Source: Cyanoderma ruficeps
Taxonomy: Eukaryota; Chordata; Aves; Passeriformes; Timaliidae
Assembly: GCA_008694505.1 (NCBI GenBank)
Contig: VZDJ01000174.1
Span: 9,140,106-9,204,105 of the forward strand
Direction of reading: 5' to 3'
DNA length: 64,000 bases
The notes beneath the pieces were generated by a model that did no database searches, was not told the origin of the DNA, and worked only from the letters and a program-made list of their open reading frames with translations. Positions 22,991-33,246 of this stretch are shown here, piece by piece. The position numbers were made by a program, and so were the translations under genes. Each line of letters starts with the position of its first letter. Positions within the stretch are counted from its first letter, which is position 1.

Positions 22991-25228
22991 GCATTTACAG
23001 TTGTTTAAAGGGAGGCTTCCATGGTGGTGCTGTCATACAAGGAAACACCACCAGCCTGGGGCACACCAAGGGTTAAGTGTCAAGGGGTGGATGTATTAAG
23101 CAAGAGATTTAATTAAAAGGCCATCATGATATCTTGTAGCTGAAGAGTCTCTTCAGTTAAAAGCTGAACATAGGAGCTGAATAAGCCTGTGAGATACCTG
23201 AAATGCTTCGGAGGGGAGTTGGATACCCAGCAGCCATGGGATTTTGGAGAATGGGGTATTTAACACCTCTTAAAGTCTCTGGAGTGGTTAGTAGCAACCT
23301 GAAGGCTGAATTCACCCCTGGTCTTGTAAAATCACTGCTTTTGGCTGGGAGTGGGCTTGGCTCAGGGAAGAAGAACTGCTCTCTGATGTGTCCTGGAAAG
23401 CAAACAGTAGGTTTGGGATGCACATGTGCTCCTGCCAGCTCTGCTCTGGAGGAGTGTGGCTCACAGAGCAGCAATGAACAGCCCTGGCAGGACTTAGGTG
23501 GGGAATTTTGCCGTAAATCTTCTAAAACTCTTGGAAAGATGGGATGTTTCTCCTTCTCTTTTCTCTGTCCTTCCTCGTGAATACAAATCCCCAGTGTTTA
23601 GGAACACACAACCCTCATGTCTGGGGACAGATGGTCACCTTGTTTTTGCCGAGGGATTTTCCTCCACGGCTGGTTTGTTCCGGAAGTTATTCCCAGCTCT
23701 TCCCAACCCAGCTGGACTCAAACTCTTTCCAGAGGAGTAATTGCACATGGGGAAAACCAGGGCAGAGTAAAGTAGTTGAATTACCCAGGCCAGAGGTTGA
23801 ACATCAGGCTCTAGAGCCCATCTGGGTGGTAGGGGATGGTGATTTTCCCCCAGGCAGCTTCTAGCTTGGGTGAACCTGCTCTGGTGAGGTTGTCTCTGGA
23901 CCTTCCACGTGGGTGGATGCCCTGGAGCTGCTGTTTGCTCAGCCATCAGCACTTTAATGCCTGGACAATTCCTGCTGAGAACAGGCAGTCTTCATTTCAT
24001 GAGTGTCCATCCTGCTCCGTGATGTTTCCCCATGGCAGCAGTTTGTGCCTTGCCTCCTCTCTGGCTCCCTGTGTGCTGCTCCACAGCCAAGAGCAGGAAG
24101 GCCCATTCCAGTGTCGTCAGCCTCTTCTTCTGTATCCTACAGAATGGGAGCAACTGCCAAGCCCACTTTGCCTCCCAAAGTTTAACAGATTGGCCCACGT
24201 CTGATTTCTGCCTCTGTGTTTACAGAAGGTGGAGGACGGAGGGGAAGGGGGGCTGCTGAGCAAGGGAAGAGGGCACGGAGAAAAAAGAAATTACTAACCC
24301 TCCATCAAAGAGCTGCTTTCCTACTTGTGGTTTCAAAATGCTTCCTCCTTCCCCAGCTATCCTGTAATCACTCTCCAACATTCACCAGAGCAGTGTTTAC
24401 ATCCAGCCCTATTACCGGCAGGGGAGACAGGAGAAATTAAGGGCTCCCATGCCCCATTATCTCCCCCTCTTCCCCCTCCTCGCCCCCTCCCACAGGCAGA
24501 CACACTTCTCTCCCCTTACCCCTTTTCATCAAACGGCTCCAATTCATGAAGGAGTAAAAGCCCTTTAATGGGATTCTGGAGATCTTAAAATCCAGGTGGT
24601 TTGTTTAAAAAAAAAAAAAGAAGGGAGAGAGGGAAATAAAAAAAGGAAAAACTTGGAAGAATAAAAAATACCACCAGCTCACTCTTTTTGGCTTCTTTGT
24701 TCCTTTTCCACGTTGTCTTGAACCTTTTTCTGCTCCACAACTCTGCTTGGCAGCTGGGGCGAGCTGAAGTTTGACTTGGATGGCTGGTGAGACCACACAG
24801 AGCTCACCCTGGCTGGAATTAATTTCCGATGTACAGCTGAAGAATCCCATGCACACACACAAACACAGCGAGCCCTTGCATTTCCTTTTGATTTCCTTCT
24901 GGTGCTTCCTTCCCCAGATACCCTTTTTATCAGAAGCAGAACGGGCTGCAGTGCCAGTGCTGGGGCGAGAGGCTCTGCCCCAGCGTGGCAGCAGAGCCGG
25001 GGGAAGGCGGAGGCTCTTTAGATGTTGGGCAGGCAAAGAGACGTGTGAAAAATGGCCAGTGTTGGACAACAATAAATGAGGATTGTGTCTTTTTTTAACG
25101 AAGGGTAAAAAAAAAGGATCCTCATCTGGTACTGGCACTTGACGGGGACTCGAGGTCTGATTCCAATTCCTTGTTTAACCACAGATTTCCTCTAAATAAT
25201 TCTCGTAATCTCTTGATTCCCTAGCTGA
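22991..25228. other. Unique stretch with pyrimidine tract and A-run
   Basis: Unique DNA. A C/T-rich strip at 24459-24496 (ccattatctccccctcttcc and following) and the A-run at 24606-24620 are the visible low-complexity parts. The section 24400-24620 has little repeat and several ATTA/TTTAAT cores, but I cannot call it a regulatory element. No gene was recognised. Confidence 0.5.
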
Positions 25229-25400
25229 GGTCAGGGGCCCATTGTTCTACACCCTGTAACAACACAATGGGACACAGTTCCTGCCCCAAAGAGCTTACAG
25301 TGAAAACAATCAAAGAATGAAAAAGAAACCCAGGCTTGCCTGGAGTTACACCCTGGTGTTAAATTGAAGATTAGAACCAGACCTCCTGACTCTCTAGGTT
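25229..25400 (+). mobile_element. Ancient amniote retroposon remnant
   Basis: Three blocks occur in order: ggtcaggggcccattgttct / acaccctgtaacaacaca (25229-25266), cctgccccaaagagcttaca (25281-25300), and gattagaaccagacctcctg / actctct (25369-25395). From memory these match an old LINE/SINE-type repeat shared across amniotes (CATTGTGCTAGG..CTGTAC, CCTGCCCCAAAGAGCTTACA, and a 3' block GAACCCAGGTCTCCTGACTC). Such ancient copies can be retained as conserved non-coding DNA. The family name needs a repeat search. Confidence 0.6.
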
Positions 25401-25821
25401 TCGAGTCTTCTGCAATTGTAACATTTTTCTGGCTCCTATCTTGAGATTCACACTGCAGTGTTAAAGACCATCAAAACAGAAAATATTGAACCTCTTACCC
25501 CTCGGAGCAGAGGAGCAGGAGCTGCCTACGATGGACAGCTCTGCTCCTACAGCAAGGACAGCCTTGTTGATCCTTACTCAGTGTTACCAGCACACACAGA
25601 GAGAGGTTGGGAACTTTGGGAAGCTGCTTGACCTCTGAGATTCCCGGGTTTCCTACGAGCCAGGGCGATGGACCAGTGCTGCAATGGGCTGGGTGGCTGG
25701 GCATGGATTGCAACAGGGCTGCATTGAAGTCCCTTCCTCGACGGGAAGGGAAATGGCCGTGGGCGTTCGGGGACATTTAAGGGGAGAATATTCACTCCCA
25801 CATGTAGGAGTTGCTGGAACA
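25401..25821. other. Unique non-coding stretch
   Basis: Unique sequence leading into the CpG-rich patch. Open minus-strand frames spanning it (about 90-170 codons within 25495-26092) have GC-driven Ala/Pro/Arg composition and no domain. No gene was recognised. Confidence 0.45.
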
Positions 25822-25962
25822 GCTCCGCGCCCGGATCTCCGTCCCCTCCCGGGGCAGGGATGTGCCGAGCGCGCGGGGCGGCGCACGCGCCACTGAACTC
25901 GGCCCCAGCCCTCCCAGCGCCGGCACGGCCGCCTGTGCTGCGGGAATACTCGTGGCACCACG
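25822..25962. promoter_or_regulatory. Small CpG-rich patch
   Basis: About 20 CpG dinucleotides lie within roughly 140 bp, in a window where CpG is otherwise sparse. It includes gcgcgcggggcggcgcacgc. The string ggcgcacgcgcc at 25880-25891 is close to the palindromic NRF1 consensus (its ten-base core fits; both outer bases differ). It is shorter than the usual 200 bp CpG-island threshold. It may mark an orphan promoter or CpG-rich enhancer. No adjacent first exon could be supported on either strand. Confidence 0.5.
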
Positions 25963-27025
25963 GGCCTGGGGAAAGGGGACAGGCTGGAATGGGCTTCTGG
26001 TTGGACTGGCAGTGCTCTAAAGCATCAGGGCACGATGTGGTCTGTGTGACTGGAGGAGTAAAACTGAAGTAAAACCGAAACAGGCTCGGCAAATACCGCC
26101 CTCGGTGTCGCTCAGCAAAGAGAGGACCTGGCCCTACACGGTGCTGGAAACCTCATGGTGTTATGGCTTTCTTAAAGTCTCAGCATCTGGGATGACCTGG
26201 CAGTATGGAGAGGGATGATTTGTGTATGCTCAGCCATAAATACACAGCCATATATACACTCCACATTTTCCTTGGTTTCCCAGACCCTTATTCCTACCTC
26301 CAAAGTGTTCCAGTGGCACTACTTGGGCTTTGGGTACCGAGTATTATTAATGGGGGAAAGTGTGAGAGCTCATATCCTGTTTTCCTGCTTGACACTTTAT
26401 ATAAAACTTCTAGTCACTCTGAGGTCTTCGATTTCATCCAGATTCAGTTTTTAAGCTTGTCAGAGAGATGGACACAAGCACATCTGAATGGACCCTCTGC
26501 AGGGCTCACCACCCCTAATTTTGGGCATCAGAGGAGATTTCCTGCCCTTGTACAGAGATTACACCTTCAGTGTGCTTTACATCTGCTCAAAGATCTACAT
26601 ATTTGCCTGTATTTTATGGAGGGGCATGGCTACATCTAGGGCCAGGCTCAACAGCCTTATTCCAGGGTTTCATCGGGGTGAGAAGTTTCCTCTGACTGCA
26701 AAGTGAGTTGCTGCATTAAAAAAATACCTCCAGCCTGCTGGGGCACTTGGGTGCATCACCAGAGCTGTGTGGTTCTGTCTGAGGGCACTCAGTGGTCCCA
26801 CGTGGCCCCGTTGGATGTGCTGGCCTTGGCTCCAGAGCCTGATCCTGGAGAAAGCTCAAGAGCTTTATTAGGCACAGAGTTGCCACTGGCAGATTTGTTC
26901 CTTGGCACTGGGGCTGAGATGTTGAATAAGACTTTATTCTTCAGACTTAGGGATGACAGGTTTGACCATACAATGAAATCAGCTTTGTCCTCCTGATACT
27001 CCTAAATTTATTTTCTTTGTTTCAG
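25963..27025. other. Unique non-coding stretch
   Basis: Unique AT-leaning sequence. From 27003 it becomes T-rich and ends in a good acceptor-like tttctttgtttcag just before the candidate exon at 27026. Otherwise nothing is recognised. Confidence 0.5.
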
Positions 27026-27117
27026 GAAAAATGTGGGGAAATTACTGGATTTCCAAACATCTCTTCCAAAGGGAGCTGCACTTCAGACCTCGATTTCTGT
27101 AGAAGAATTGGCAAAGG
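27026..27117 (+). CDS. Tentative internal exon, unidentified
   Basis: A pyrimidine-rich stretch ending tttctttgtttcag (27012-27025) is followed by 92 bases and then gtaaga at 27118-27123, a near-consensus donor. Two frames are open throughout. Frame 1 begins EKCGEITGFPNISS and would have three cysteines. Frame 2 (from 27027) begins KNVGKLLDFQTSLPKG and ends ISVEELAK, which looks more like ordinary protein. Frame 3 has a stop near the end. I do not recognise either peptide. No partner exon is visible, and the phase does not fit the other candidate at 53544. It may be a real coding exon, a non-coding exon, or chance. Confidence 0.25.
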
Positions 27118-28531
27118 GTAAGAGGAGGAGGAGGAGCAGGAAAATGATTTTAACATAAAATGCTCCAGAATCAAGAGATAGGCATCAAAACCTTATAGGA
27201 TTTAATACACAAGAAGTCTATTTGGCTTCTGAATTTTGGATTTGAGGTATACTTGGATCAAACTTTCAAGATTTTCCTTGCACAACGGCAAGGAAACTTG
27301 CTTCTTTTAACTTTGTTCTTCCTTTGATGAGAGCTGAGACTCATGTAATTACTTGTTTCCTGGGGTTGGGGCCTTTAAGTAAATATCCAATATCCAGAGA
27401 TTTGTGTTAAAGTCAGGAGTTGGCCATTCTGTTTTATTTTATTTTAGAGAAGCCTCTATTCATGTACAAAACCTAGATGGCCTCGAAAGAAAATTACCAT
27501 TGGTGTTTTTTTAGTTCTACTAATAGTTACTCTAACAGCAGTTGATTTTTTTTTTCCTGTGAGAATTTATTCTACTGGAAATATTTGGAACATAACAAAA
27601 TGCTTCTTTTTGGAGAAGCTGAAAAGCTTCCTCTTGACTTAATTCTGCCTTCCATGATAGTACACATTATTTATAGTATAAGGGATGAAAGAGCTGAGCT
27701 CCATTTTAAATGCTCAAGTGGAAATTAGATAGTTCTTAATAAAAAGAAGGATTTGGGGGAGGGGGGTCACAACAAACTGTTTTCATTAGTTTTCATCTCC
27801 TCCAAAGTCTGAGGGTTTGGACTTTTTATGCCGGTTACCTGAAATGTGGGTATCCCAGAAATTTTTGCTGTATATTCAACTTTTGACCAGCCTTTTCTAT
27901 TATTTCAGATCCAGATTATAACAGAAACACGATGATACAATTTGTTTACTTATAAATACATTCCTTATTTTTTTTGTCCTCTGCTTTTCAATTTTATTTG
28001 CGACCCATTTCCAAAGCAATTGTTGCAGGCTAATACCTTGATGCAACATTAATAAGAACAAAGAGGCTTAAATTATGGGAATAGCTGTCTATGTGACACA
28101 TTAGTAGCTTTACTCTCCATTTGGCAGATCTATTGTGGATAAAATTGTGTGTGAAGGGATGAAAGGGAAGAAACTTGGATAAGAGTGGTAGGATCTGCTC
28201 CGGGATAATGAAGAAGACAGACCCACGCAGAGATTTATTTTATTTGCTTTTGGCAATTAGAATTAGCAGTACTGTCTCTGAGAAGCTGAAGCTGCCACAG
28301 ATAATAATGGGATTGCATTTGAGATGGTTTGCCCAGCTCTCATAGCCAGGGATCGATTTTGTGAGGGCTGTGGGGACTCTGCACCAGCTCTGGAGGTGCT
28401 CTCATATGTGCTGCTAATCACACAAACTTTTAGGCATCCAACATAAGGAGCTCAGGGTAAGAAAAGGTGGCTTTAGAGATGTCAGGTGAAAGCAACTTTG
28501 CCCTGAGTGTTCCATCCCTGCTGCTCAGTCT
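27118..28531. other. Unique AT-rich non-coding stretch
   Basis: An (AGG)n strip lies at 27123-27136. The remainder is AT-rich and unique, with many TTTATT/AATAAA strings and few open frames, and no recognisable element. It is among the most AT-rich parts of the window. Confidence 0.55.
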
Positions 28532-28812
28532 CCCCACCCTCACAGGGAACAATTCCTTCCCAATCTCCCATCCAGCCCTGCCCTCTGGCAGTGGGAAGCC
28601 GTTCCCTGTGTCCTGTCCCTCCATCCCCTGTCCCCAGTCCCTCTCCAGCTCTCCTGGAGCCCCTTTAGGCCCTGGAAGGGGCTCTGAGCTCTCCCTGGAG
28701 CCTTCTCCAGCTGAACACCCCCAGCTCTCCCAGTCTGGCTCCAAAGCAGAGGGTCTGCAGCCCTCAGAGCATCTCTGTGGCCTCCTCTGGACTCACTCCA
28801 GCAGCTCCAGAT
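28532..28812 (-). mobile_element. CR1 LINE fragment lacking its 3' end
   Basis: About 280 bp of CR1 body on the minus strand. On the plus strand it reads caccctcacagggaacaatt, tccagccctgccctctggca, tgggaagccgttccctgtgt, ctccagctctcctggagccc, ccttctccagctgaacaccc, and ends near cactccagcagctccagatg. It is the same type as 42946-43334, whose corresponding section is in the opposite orientation. Unlike normal CR1 copies it stops well short of the ATTCCATGATTCT tail, so the 3' end was probably lost by deletion. It is inert. Confidence 0.93.
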
Positions 28813-29154
28813 GGTTTGTCCTGCATTTGTCCTAAATACCTGGTCTGTGTACAGTAGACTGTCCATTTCCACCAGGGTTTCACATAAACACCAAGGCTTT
28901 GGTGTATTTGTCACCAGGGATCAGCTGAGCTGTGGCAGCTCAAACCCTTTGGGCTGTGCTGCTCCATCTCCTTTACCCACCTACACGATTCTCTCTGGTT
29001 CTGGCTTTGAGCTGGGATGGAGAACTGCTTCTGGTCTTCCTGAACGCCACAAAAGTTCTCCTTTGATGCAAATCCCCCGGCTGTCAGCGAGCTGCCCTGA
29101 CTTGACATAATGCAAATGACACAAGAGATGGATGACGTAGAAGTAGTCCAGTGG
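28813..29154. other. Unique flank between CR1 and minisatellite
   Basis: About 340 bp of unique sequence containing no recognised gene. An ATG at 29110 opens a frame that runs into the adjacent 30 bp array, but this is a consequence of the array having a unit divisible by three. Confidence 0.5.
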
Positions 29155-29544
29155 CTGGTGTTTGGCCAGTGTGGCTGCCGTGAGCTGGTGTTTGGCCAGT
29201 GTGGCTGCTCTGAGCTGGTGTTTGGCCAGTGTGGCTGCTGTGAGCTGGTGTTTGGCCAGTGTGGCTGCTGTGAGCTGGTGTTTGGCCAGTGTGGCTGCCG
29301 TGAGCTGGTGTTTGGCCAGCGTGGCTGGTGTCAGCTGGTGTTTGGCCAGTGTGGCTGCTCTGAGCTGGTGTTTGGCCAGTGTGGCTGCTCTGAGCTGGTG
29401 TTTGGCCAGTGTGGCTGCCGTGAGCTGGTGTTTGGCCAGTGTGGCTGCTCTGAGCTGGTGTTTGGCCAGTGTGGCTGCCGTGAGCTGGTGTTTGGCCAGT
29501 GTGGCTGCTGTGAGCTGGTGTTTGGCCAGTGTGGCTGCTGTGAG
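29155..29544. repeat. Minisatellite, 30 bp unit, 13 copies
   Basis: Thirteen head-to-tail units of ctggtgtttggccagtgtgg plus ctgcNNtgag, exactly 390 bp. Variation is concentrated in two bases before tgag. Calling cc g-tg = A, ct c-tg = B, ct g-tg = C, the order is A B C C A X B B A B A C C, where X (29305-29334) is a divergent unit with ccagcgtggctggtgtcag. The unit length of 30 keeps several frames open on both strands (peptides such as LVFGQCGCCE on +, QLTAATLAKH and PAHSSHTGQT on -). Nothing outside the array supports translation. The mosaic of variants fits unequal exchange or gene conversion, and copy number is likely polymorphic. Confidence 0.97.
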
Positions 29545-30335
29545 CTGGCCTTGGCTCAGCCTGTGGCAGCTGCAGTGAAAACCCCCGACACCAGGGATGC
29601 TCACAAGGCATTTCATGCATTCCCAAGGCCTTGCCAGCTGTCACAGTCCTGGTGACAACTTCAGCAAGTATTTCTCAGTGCTTTTTCAGGTGAAGGCAGT
29701 GAGGGGCAGGAGGTCAGTGGTGCCCTGAGCCACAGGACAGGTTGGGGAAGGAGCCAGAGCCATGGGTTTCCCAGCTCCTAAAAACACTGCCCTGAAAGGC
29801 TGCCAAGGCAGCAGAGCCAGGAGGTGTCTCCATCCCCTGGGCCAAAACACAAGCTCTTGGCTGACTTCAGAGCAGGAAAGTCGGGGTGCAGGTTTGAGCT
29901 TGCTCAGAGGTGAAGTGCCCCCAGCCAGCTCCTCATGGCACTGGTGACAGAGAGCCCTGGGCGGTCACATCGTCACCCAAGGCTCTTGGCGGCAGCGTGT
30001 GTGTGGCAGGAGCTGTGTCACCCATGCCTGGGAAGGTGCCTGTGTGGGAGTGTTGAGCAAGATCCTTAAGCTCAAGGGAATGTGAAATCCTCCCCTTCCT
30101 GTCTGTGCTCTTTTTGTGTGTCTGGAAAGGAGAAGGGAGCTCGTGCTGTCTCCGTCCGCTCCCTCCTCGGGAGGTTTGGGGCGCTGGGAGCTGGGGACTG
30201 GCGCACCCCATTCTGTCGCAACGTCCCAACATCAACACCCTCTGATCTATGGTATCCTGAGAGTTTGCAGCTCTTGTGTGGAGATGGAGTATGAATAAGG
30301 GCCCCCCAGTGTATTGGGAATCGGGCCTGTGGGTC
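29545..30335. other. Unique non-coding stretch
   Basis: GC-moderate unique DNA. The first ~40 bases (ctggccttggctcagcctgt) look like a degenerate continuation of the 30 bp array. No gene or mobile element was recognised. Confidence 0.5.
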
Positions 30336-30560
30336 TCCCGTGTCAAGTGAGTCATAATGTATTAGATCCGAGGACTTCCCCCACGGGTGTTTAGTCTCAA
30401 CAAACCCGGCTAATTCAGATTTAACTTAGCTCTTAATATGCTACATTGCTGAGTCTTCTAATTAATGCCACATGTTGCAGTCAGCTGTCATACTGAATAA
30501 ATGTTTACAAAGCTATTAATGTACTGTATTTGTAAACCAGACCAGCTCCTTTTTGGAAAT
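30336..30560. promoter_or_regulatory. Candidate regulatory element, homeodomain/FOX/E-box sites
   Basis: Contains tgagtca (AP-1 type) at 30348-30354, ctaattaatg (homeodomain) at 30459-30468, catgttgcagtcagctgtca with an E-box CAGCTG at 30482-30487, and two FOX-type strings, tgtttac at 30502-30508 and tgtaaac at 30531-30537. It is free of repeats and sits just left of a large minisatellite. Its balanced AT-rich, motif-dense character resembles conserved non-coding elements, but conservation could not be checked. Confidence 0.3.
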
Positions 30561-30956
30561 CATGTGGTATGTGTTTTCCCCTCAAAGATGAAAAACGTTT
30601 TTTAGCAATAACCGATACTTTATTTTTGCAGCAACAGCCACTTCCCAGGAATTCATTACTAACTTTCTTGGGCCACAGCCATTATCCCAGGGAAGGAGGG
30701 GGGGGAAAATAAGCACCATCTTTTAAACAGAGATGCTGAGCTGAGCCCTCTTGCCATGGTGGGCCGAGGGGCTGGCAGGGAGCTGAGATCCTGACGCCGG
30801 GAGGAGGCAGAGTCTGTGCGTGTGTTGGTGGCTCTGCTGTCCCCAGCTGCTGCAATCCCTCCCCTCCACTGCCACGTGAGCGGGGACACCCGTCCACAGC
30901 TGAGGGAACAGGGACAAGCAGTCTGCAGGCCAGCTGCCTCCTGCTCAGGGGCCCTT
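30561..30956. other. Unique flank of G-rich minisatellite
   Basis: About 400 bp of unique sequence. It becomes GC-rich from 30740 toward the array. No gene or repeat was recognised. Confidence 0.45.
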
Positions 30957-31216
30957 GTGGGGCTGGGGACACGGCTGGGGACATGGCTGGGGACACGGCT
31001 GGGGACATGGATGGGGACATGGCTGGGGACATGGCTGGGGACACGGCTGGGGACATGGCTGGGGACATGGCTGGGGACATGGATGGGGACATGGATGAGG
31101 AAACAGGCTGGGGACATGGATGGGGACATGGCTGGGGACACGGGCTGGGGACATGGATGGGGAAACAGGCTGGGGACATGGATGGGGACATGGCTGGGGA
31201 CACGGGCTGGGGACAT
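30957..31216. repeat. G-rich minisatellite, 12 bp unit, about 21 copies
   Basis: Direct repeats of ggctggggacat with variants ggatggggacat and ggctggggacac fill about 260 bp. A higher-order pattern is visible at the right end: aaacaggctggggacatgga starts at 31101-like and 31163-like positions, a period of 62 bp. The plus strand carries a GGGG run about every 12 bases with almost no cytosine runs, so it has strong strand asymmetry and weak G-quadruplex potential. The 12 bp unit keeps frames open (MAGD/GTWL on +, PCPQPCPH/HVPS on -). These are repeat artefacts. Confidence 0.96.
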
Positions 31217-32112
31217 GCGCTGGCCACCGCCATCCCCACATGACCAGCACTTGCCTGGCACTGGGACTGGGTGACTGGAGCAGTGGGATCGTGGGGTGGG
31301 AGCTCCAGCCTTCTCCTCAGAGCCACTCCCCAACAGTTGGCTCTGCACAAATTCATGTTTTCTGTTTTCTGAGTTTGTTTGGTTGTGTCTTTAATTCCCT
31401 CCCGGGGCTCCAGGGAAACAGCTTTCTTCTGCTGGGATTCCTGCACTCCTGTTTCATCTCTAATCAGCTGCAGAAACCATAGGAGATGCCAAAGAACTTT
31501 TGAAAGCTTAGGGAGAGTGAGGCTGAGATCTGTGCACTGCCACCAACTCCTGTGTCCCATTAGCCAAGGCATCTAGCTAAGGGATTTGGGGATGTTGTCC
31601 TAGCTGAAGTCCATGACCCTCACAGAGCCTACTGAGAAAGGTTTCACTCCAGCATTAATTATGGAAATGGAAATTATGTTTTCTCTGCTTTTACCCGGGT
31701 GAAATTTAGGCTAACACTGTTTTGGAAGAATCAATAGTGAAGCCTGTACAGGTAAAGAGAAGCAAAGCAGTTAAATGATTTCACTAGTGGGGCTCAGCCC
31801 TTTGACCTCTTGCTCCACTGGCTCTGACTGACTTCCCCAGCACAGGGATGAGCTCCAGATCTGGACATGTAAGCAGGGAAAATCCAGCCTTTTCCTAGTC
31901 AGTGCACTCTCAGTATAATGAGTCTAGAAAAGGAAAAAAGTATTCTTATTTAGGTACTTTATTCATTCTTTTCTCTCTATTTATCCTGCAGCTCTCTAAT
32001 GGTACTGTGCCTGCATTTGTCCTTTGCACCCAAAGGGGAAGAGAGGGTCATTTCATCTGGAAAATGTTTGAGTACTTTATCAGGGAATGATGCTGCATAA
32101 GTTAAGGACTGC
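31217..32112. other. Unique non-coding stretch
   Basis: Unique DNA. The part 31750-31850 (aaagcagttaaatgatttca) vaguely recalls an ancient MIR-type core, but too weakly to annotate. No gene was recognised. Confidence 0.45.
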
Positions 32113-32210
32113 ACCTTACAGCCTTCCTGTTTTATTTAGTCCCCATTACCTTACAGCCTTCCTGTTTTATTTAGTCCCCATTACCTTACAGCCTTCCTGT
32201 TTTATTTAGT
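32113..32210. repeat. Tandem repeat, 35 bp unit, 2.8 copies
   Basis: Copies begin accttacagccttcctgttt at 32113, 32148 and 32183. The first two full units are identical. The third is identical for 28 bases and then diverges (gtgcctatt instead of gtccccatt). The high identity implies a recent duplication. The unit has no recognised origin. Confidence 0.95.
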
Positions 32211-33246
32211 GCCTATTTATGGCTGAATGTGGCTGAGGGAGTGGGGGATCTTTGGTTCCCTGGTGCTGGCAGCAGGTGGAAGGTCCCACTGCACCACAGA
32301 GCCCTGTGCTCCACGAGGCACGGAAGGTGCCATCAGAAATCACCAAACAGCAGGACTAAATATCCCTCCCTGTAAGGACTGTTCTAGGAAATGGATTCTG
32401 CACTTTGCATGAGAGCCCACAGGCATCTCTGTGGAGGTGGCTTTCATCCTCTCACATCCCCTTGGATAGAATCTCCACTCCTTGGGGTTTTTCTCCTTAT
32501 CTGCTGCTTGTCTCATCCCTGCAGTGTGATTTCTGTTCTGTTCACCCCACAAGATCTCCCTGTCTCCCTCCTCAGCTGCTGCAGCCCAGAGCGGAGGGCT
32601 GTGTCTGCAGAGGGGCACGTGGAGCACAGGCAATGTGCCATGGCCAGTTCAGGTGGGACCTGCTGCTTCCCTCCCTGCCTGGGCTGGAAAGGAAAGAGCA
32701 TTTGGGCCTCCACGGCTGGGGACATGGCCAAGCTGTGGGTCACTCCCTCCTGCCAGGACCTTCCAGGACCTTCCAGTCAGTTCAGACTCAGCTCCATGTG
32801 CTCCAGTTTGTGTGCAGTGAACCAAGAAGTAAGATGTTTTTGGAGTTTCCTCTCCCTAGGTGCAATAACCCTGCTAGTGGAGTGAACACTGTGTGTCTGG
32901 GTGTTACCTGCTGTCTCCCAGCTTGGTGAACCCCCAACAGAGGCCTCGAGGGGCTGCTGGTGACTGGTGGGGCACAGGCACCTCTCAGAGCCCCACACTT
33001 GCAGGGAGACAGAAGCAAGGCAAGCTAAGCTGGCTTTTCATTTAGGATAATGAAGTCAATGCAGGATCCCTTCAGGACCATGTTTTGAGGGGCTGCCCCA
33101 AGCTACAAACCTTAAAACATCCTGCCCTCCCCACTGAAGCCAAGCACACACCTGCTCTTGCTGTGGAGCCACCTCTTCCATGTCTTTAATCCCGTTTTTT
33201 CCTGCCTGCCTCGCCAGTGCAAAGTGTGCTCGCCATGTTAAACTTC
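32211..33246. other. Unique non-coding stretch
   Basis: Unique sequence. A small direct repeat (ccttccagga, two copies) lies at 32760-32779. Both strands carry chance open frames of up to about 175 codons at 32391-32929, with no recognisable domain and mutually overlapping frames, so no gene is called. Confidence 0.5.

Noticed and set aside
28467..28835. Open frames of about 120 codons on both strands
   Set aside because: They are the CR1 fragment, not a gene. The CR1 proteins themselves are not encoded in this 3' region.
29110..29655. Long open frames on both strands through the 30 bp array
   Set aside because: They exist because the repeat unit is divisible by three and lacks stop codons. 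Overlapping frames on both strands are equally long, and no splice or start signal supports one of them.
30682..31572. Minus-strand frame of about 300 codons with Pro/Cys/His/Val repeats
   Set aside because: It is the 12 bp minisatellite read through. The flanking parts have no recognisable domain, and other frames are open too.
31750..31850. aaagcagttaaatgatttca resembling a core-SINE segment
   Set aside because: The neighbouring core blocks cannot be followed; probably chance.
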